NCBI RefSeq assembly: GCF_025356155.1
Contig: NZ_JANXUQ010000047.1
Span: 1 to 35,692 of the forward strand
Direction of reading: 5' to 3'
From: Rhodoferax sp.
Lineage (GTDB): Bacteria > Pseudomonadota > Gammaproteobacteria > Burkholderiales > Burkholderiaceae_C
DNA length: 35,692 nt
In this document: in pieces, positions 32,916-35,692 of the stretch
Layout of the letters: every line of letters begins with the position of its first letter
How positions within the stretch are numbered: position 1 is the first letter of the stretch
Position numbers and translations under genes: made by a program
Notes under the pieces: model-generated
Told to the model about the DNA's origin: nothing
Databases searched by the model: none
The model's input: only the letters and a program-made list of their open reading frames with translations

Positions 32916-34962
32916 GCTGTTTAGGCTTGTTGTTGGAATATTTATAACCCTCTGGGGCTTGGTTGGCGCGGCTTGGGCCCAGCAAGAAACCATAGACCGC
33001 ATTGACGCCCTTTATGTTTTGTCCGAGCACGACAACGCTGCGGCGTTGATGCAGATTCGGGTGATGGGCGCTGAGATTTCGGTTGCGACGCCCTATGCCG
33101 TACAGCGCGAATACCTGCGCATGCGTGTCAATCTGGAGCTGGATTCCGCGCAGCTAGTTGCTGCCAAAACATCCATTGCCCAACTGCTGGCATTGGCCAA
33201 AGCCCAAGCCAAGCCGGACGATATAGGTCTGGCGGCCGCCATGGATTTTGAAGCCTTGGTCATGACGCGTGCAGCACAAAATGCCGCTGCCATTGTCAAG
33301 CTTGGCGAAGCCACACCCGTTGCCGTGCGCTCTGCTGATGCCATGGTTTTGTCGCAGCATTACCGTGTGATGGGGAGCGCTCAACTGGCCTTGGGCAAAT
33401 TTGAGTCGGCGCTGGACAGCTACCTCAAGAGCCTGCAGTTTGCCGACCAGCAAACGCGCCTTGCCAAGCAATCCCGGTTGCGCGCGCTCAATGGCATGAG
33501 CCAGGTGTATTCGTCGATGAAGAACCATGAGAAAGCGCTGGCCGTGATCGATGAGGCAATCGCACTCGCCAAGGAGTTGGATTCCCGCAAAATGCTGGCC
33601 ATGTTGTACCTGAACCAGGGCGGCGAATTTGCCGAGTTGGGGCGCAACAAAGACTACGCTGAGGCCAATGATCGCGCCCTCAAGGTGAGCCGCGAGAGCG
33701 GCTTGGTCCGCGTGGAGGCCACCATCCTGAACAATATGGGGGACGGTTACCTGCGCGTTCGCAACTACCCCAAGGCCGAGCTTTTGGCCCGTCAGGCACT
33801 GGTCAAATATCGCGAGCTGGATGACCGCAGCGGCCTGGTTTCCGCACAGTGCAATATTGGGTTTGCGCTGATGGGCCAGGGCAAGGTTGTGCAAGGCGTG
33901 GCCGAAGTTCGCACGGCACTCAAGAACGCGCACGATGCAGGTGCCATGGCCGATGAGGAAGACATCCTGGGCGAGTTGGGGCGAATGTACGAGCAATTGG
34001 GCATGTACAGCGATGCGGTGTCCACGATACGTGAGCAGCAAAAGCTCAGCGAGCAACTTTTTAGATCGGACCGCGAAAAGTCGGTTGCGGCGCTGCAAGA
34101 GCAGTTTGATGCCGTGCAACGGCAAAAGCAGATCGAATTGCTGGCCCGTGAAAACAGCCTCAAAGACGCAACCATTAGCAACCAGCGTCTGCAGCAAATC
34201 ATCACGGTGTTGGGCGCTATCGTTACCGTTATGGGCGGTGTGTTTGTGTATTTGCTGTACCGGCGTGTGCGCAAGACCAACCAGAAGCTGCGCGAGGCCA
34301 ACAAGCAGCTTGAGTTCCACGCGGTGCGCGACCCGCTGACCGGCTTGTTCAACCGCCGTTCGTTCTTTGATCTGATGAATAAACGTGCCCTCAACGGCAA
34401 CGGTGGCCGCCGCGAAGACGACAACCCGGACGGCCTGATGATCCTGGACATCGACCACTTCAAGCATATCAACGACACGTTGGGCCACGCCGGTGGTGAC
34501 GCGGTGCTGATCGAGATCGCCAAACGCCTGCGCAGCACCGTGCGCGACACCGACATGGTGATGCGCTGGGGCGGTGAGGAATTCCTGGTTTTCTCGCCCA
34601 AAGCCAACGCCGCCCACCTGAAAAGCTTGGCGCAACGCGTGCTCAATGTCATCGGCAAAGAGCCCATCGCTGTGGGCGACAAGCTGATGACCATCACGGT
34701 CACTGGCGGTTTTTTGTCGCTGCCGTTCTCCGGCCTGTCCGAGCTTGACTGCAACTGGGAAAAAGCCATGCAGATCGCCGACATGGCGCTCTACTTGGGC
34801 AAGGTCAACGGTCGCAACCGCGCCTATGGCCTGAACCGTTTGTTGGCGCCGTTCGAGCAGGTTATGCCGGTGCTGGAGCGTGATATCTCGGCCGCACTCA
34901 AGGCCGAGATGGTGGAGCTGGTCGAGGTCATGGGGCCGGAGCCCGCTGCCGCCGCCAGCTAA
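32908..34962 (+). CDS. TPR-repeat membrane diguanylate cyclase (GGDEF)
   Basis: The product has 684 aa from ATG 32908. A TTG at 32902 in frame is possible but less likely. A signal peptide (MVKLFRLVVGIFITLWGLVGAAWA) is followed by a long helical region with tetratricopeptide-like repeats (about 150-400, for example ALAVIDEAIALAKELDS), a membrane helix (about 433-450) and a GGDEF domain starting at DPLTGLFNRRSFF. The catalytic motif is G555-G-E-E-F559, and an inhibitory I-site RDTD (546-549) lies five residues before it. The TPR part would be periplasmic and the cyclase cytosolic. It makes c-di-GMP in response to an unknown signal. Confidence 0.92.
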   Translation: MVKLFRLVVGIFITLWGLVGAAWAQQETIDRIDALYVLSEHDNAAALMQIRVMGAEISVATPYAVQREYLRMRVNLELDSAQLVAAKTSIAQLLALAKAQAKPDDIGLAAAMDFEALVMTRAAQNAAAIVKLGEATPVAVRSADAMVLSQHYRVMGSAQLALGKFESALDSYLKSLQFADQQTRLAKQSRLRALNGMSQVYSSMKNHEKALAVIDEAIALAKELDSRKMLAMLYLNQGGEFAELGRNKDYAEANDRALKVSRESGLVRVEATILNNMGDGYLRVRNYPKAELLARQALVKYRELDDRSGLVSAQCNIGFALMGQGKVVQGVAEVRTALKNAHDAGAMADEEDILGELGRMYEQLGMYSDAVSTIREQQKLSEQLFRSDREKSVAALQEQFDAVQRQKQIELLARENSLKDATISNQRLQQIITVLGAIVTVMGGVFVYLLYRRVRKTNQKLREANKQLEFHAVRDPLTGLFNRRSFFDLMNKRALNGNGGRREDDNPDGLMILDIDHFKHINDTLGHAGGDAVLIEIAKRLRSTVRDTDMVMRWGGEEFLVFSPKANAAHLKSLAQRVLNVIGKEPIAVGDKLMTITVTGGFLSLPFSGLSELDCNWEKAMQIADMALYLGKVNGRNRAYGLNRLLAPFEQVMPVLERDISAALKAEMVELVEVMGPEPAAAAS

Positions 34963-35008
34963 AAACAGGCCGCCAGGCCTTGACTACAAACGCCTGCATC
35001 GGCGTATA

Positions 35009-35024
35009 CTGTACAAAAATACAG
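35009..35024. promoter_or_regulatory. LexA (SOS) box upstream of imuA
   Basis: CTGTACAAAAATACAG matches the SOS box consensus CTGT-N8-ACAG exactly in both half sites. It overlaps a -10-like TATACT (35005-35010), with TTGACT at 34980-34985 as a possible -35 (19-bp spacing). It lies 20 bp before the imuA start, as expected for LexA repression of DNA-damage mutagenesis genes. Confidence 0.9.
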
Positions 35025-35044
35025 TTTAAAAGAATGCTCTACCC

Positions 35045-35692
35045 ATGTCTGCCGCTGCCCATCTGCCCTCCTGGAAAGGCGTCCACTCGGACGTCTGGCA
35101 GGCCGATGCGCTGGCCAGTGCACCAGGACGGGTGCTGGGCACGGGTGACGCCGCGCTGGACGCCCAGTTGCCCGGCGGTGGCTGGCCCCTGGGGGCTTTG
35201 AGCGAAATCCTGCAACCGCCCGGCGTACACAACGAATGGCGCCTGCTGCTGCCCGCCCTGGCCCGCTGCGGCACCGGTGCCGTGGTGCTGGTGGGTGCGC
35301 CACACATGCCGTTTGGGCCATCTCTGGGGGCGCAGGGGCTGTTACCCCAGCGCCTGCTGTGGGTGGCGTCCCAAGAAGGCGGCAAAGGAAGCGCACAGCG
35401 ACTGTGGGCCACCGAGCAGGCCCTACGCTGTGCCGATGTAGACGCCGTGCTGGCCTGGCTGGTGCAGGTGCGGCCCGAGCAACTGCGTCGCCTGCAGATG
35501 GCCGCAGTCGAATACGACAAGCTGCTGTTTGTGCTGCGTCCCGAGCAGGCCCAAAACGAATCCTCACCCGCCGTGCTGCGGTTGTGGGTGGCGCCATCCG
35601 AGGACGCATCTGACACGCTGGAGGTGCGCACACTCAAACGGCGCGGCCCGCCCATGGACCAGCCCTTGCACCTTCGCGCGCGCGCGGCGCGG
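35045..35692 (+). CDS. imuA: ImuA, SOS-induced translesion synthesis protein (3' end outside window)
   Basis: ATG 35045 opens a 216-codon frame that runs past the window end. The protein resembles ImuA (a RecA/SulA-like protein encoded before ImuB and DnaE2 in many proteobacteria). Visible features are LGTGDAALDAQLPGGGWPLGALSEIL near the N-terminus (a RecA-like start, residues about 32-57) and the degenerate nucleotide-binding region VVLVGAPHMPFGP. ImuA, ImuB and DnaE2 replicate across lesions and raise mutation rates after damage. The SOS box upstream supports the call. The next genes, imuB and dnaE2, would be outside this window. A second ATG at 35034 is in another frame. Confidence 0.85.
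   Translation, partial: MSAAAHLPSWKGVHSDVWQADALASAPGRVLGTGDAALDAQLPGGGWPLGALSEILQPPGVHNEWRLLLPALARCGTGAVVLVGAPHMPFGPSLGAQGLLPQRLLWVASQEGGKGSAQRLWATEQALRCADVDAVLAWLVQVRPEQLRRLQMAAVEYDKLLFVLRPEQAQNESSPAVLRLWVAPSEDASDTLEVRTLKRRGPPMDQPLHLRARAAR

Noticed and set aside
33154..34635. Minus-strand open frame of 493 codons opposite the TPR-GGDEF gene.
   Set aside because: It has no recognisable domain, and the plus strand encodes a complete GGDEF protein across the whole stretch.
34967..34980. Short hairpin AGGCC-GCCA-GGCCT after the GGDEF gene as a terminator.
   Set aside because: The stem has only five base pairs and no T tract follows.

Overview
The window reads as a chromosomal segment of a Comamonadaceae betaproteobacterium (Burkholderiales), probably close to Rhodoferax or Polaromonas. 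The evidence is the high-GC coding, the Burkholderiales-type gene order of the aa3 cytochrome oxidase cluster, a TrmL/ComF/BioC-like block, and two families of short interspersed repeats that I associate with this family. The genus is an inference. Genes are tightly packed, often with ATGA, GTGA or 8-nt overlaps. I see no prophage, insertion sequence, CRISPR array, tRNA or rRNA.

Region 1 (1-6.9 kb): a minus-strand operon of a MoxR AAA+ ATPase, a small glycine-rich membrane protein and a CoxE-like VWA protein cut by the window start. Divergent from it are a di-heme cytochrome c4-like protein with a strong terminator and a type II NADH dehydrogenase. These are followed by a DUF1841-like protein, a polysaccharide pyruvyl transferase family protein, and a pair of exported proteins (a Trp/His/Pro-rich protein and a glycine-zipper lipoprotein).

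Region 2 (6.9-12.2 kb): a KefB-type K+/H+ antiporter gene broken by one in-frame amber codon, an orphan ParA ATPase, a MaoC-like hydratase, TrmL, ComF and a BioC-like methyltransferase with a degenerate SAM motif. Two copies of a GC-rich intergenic repeat lie here.

Region 3 (12.4-21.6 kb): a complete cytochrome c oxidase biogenesis cluster in the order coxB (with a fused cytochrome c domain), ctaD, a 37-aa membrane protein, ctaG, a DUF2970-like protein, ctaE, terminator, a DUF2909-like protein (minus strand), SURF1, an unusual SCO-like CxxxC protein, ctaA, ctaB and a SCO lipoprotein. Together these supply the structural subunits, the CuA and CuB metallation factors, and heme A synthesis.

Region 4 (21.7-26.2 kb): a regulatory cluster of a Crp/Fnr-type regulator, a CHASE3 histidine kinase, a NarL-type response regulator, a stand-alone receiver, and rpoH (sigma-32). 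A perfect CIRCE operator for HrcA lies immediately upstream of rpoH.

Region 5 (26.5-35.7 kb): a class II (B12-dependent) ribonucleotide reductase gene. It is interrupted in frame by a 380-codon intein placed exactly before the predicted catalytic cysteine and carrying LAGLIDADG homing-endonuclease motifs. It is followed by translationally coupled nitroreductase and EamA-transporter genes, a Bcr/CflA-type MFS exporter, a TPR-GGDEF diguanylate cyclase, and the start of imuA behind a LexA (SOS) box. The strongest items for follow-up are the intein, the CIRCE site on rpoH, the antiporter nonsense codon, the codon-phase-locked interspersed palindrome, and the SCO-like protein.
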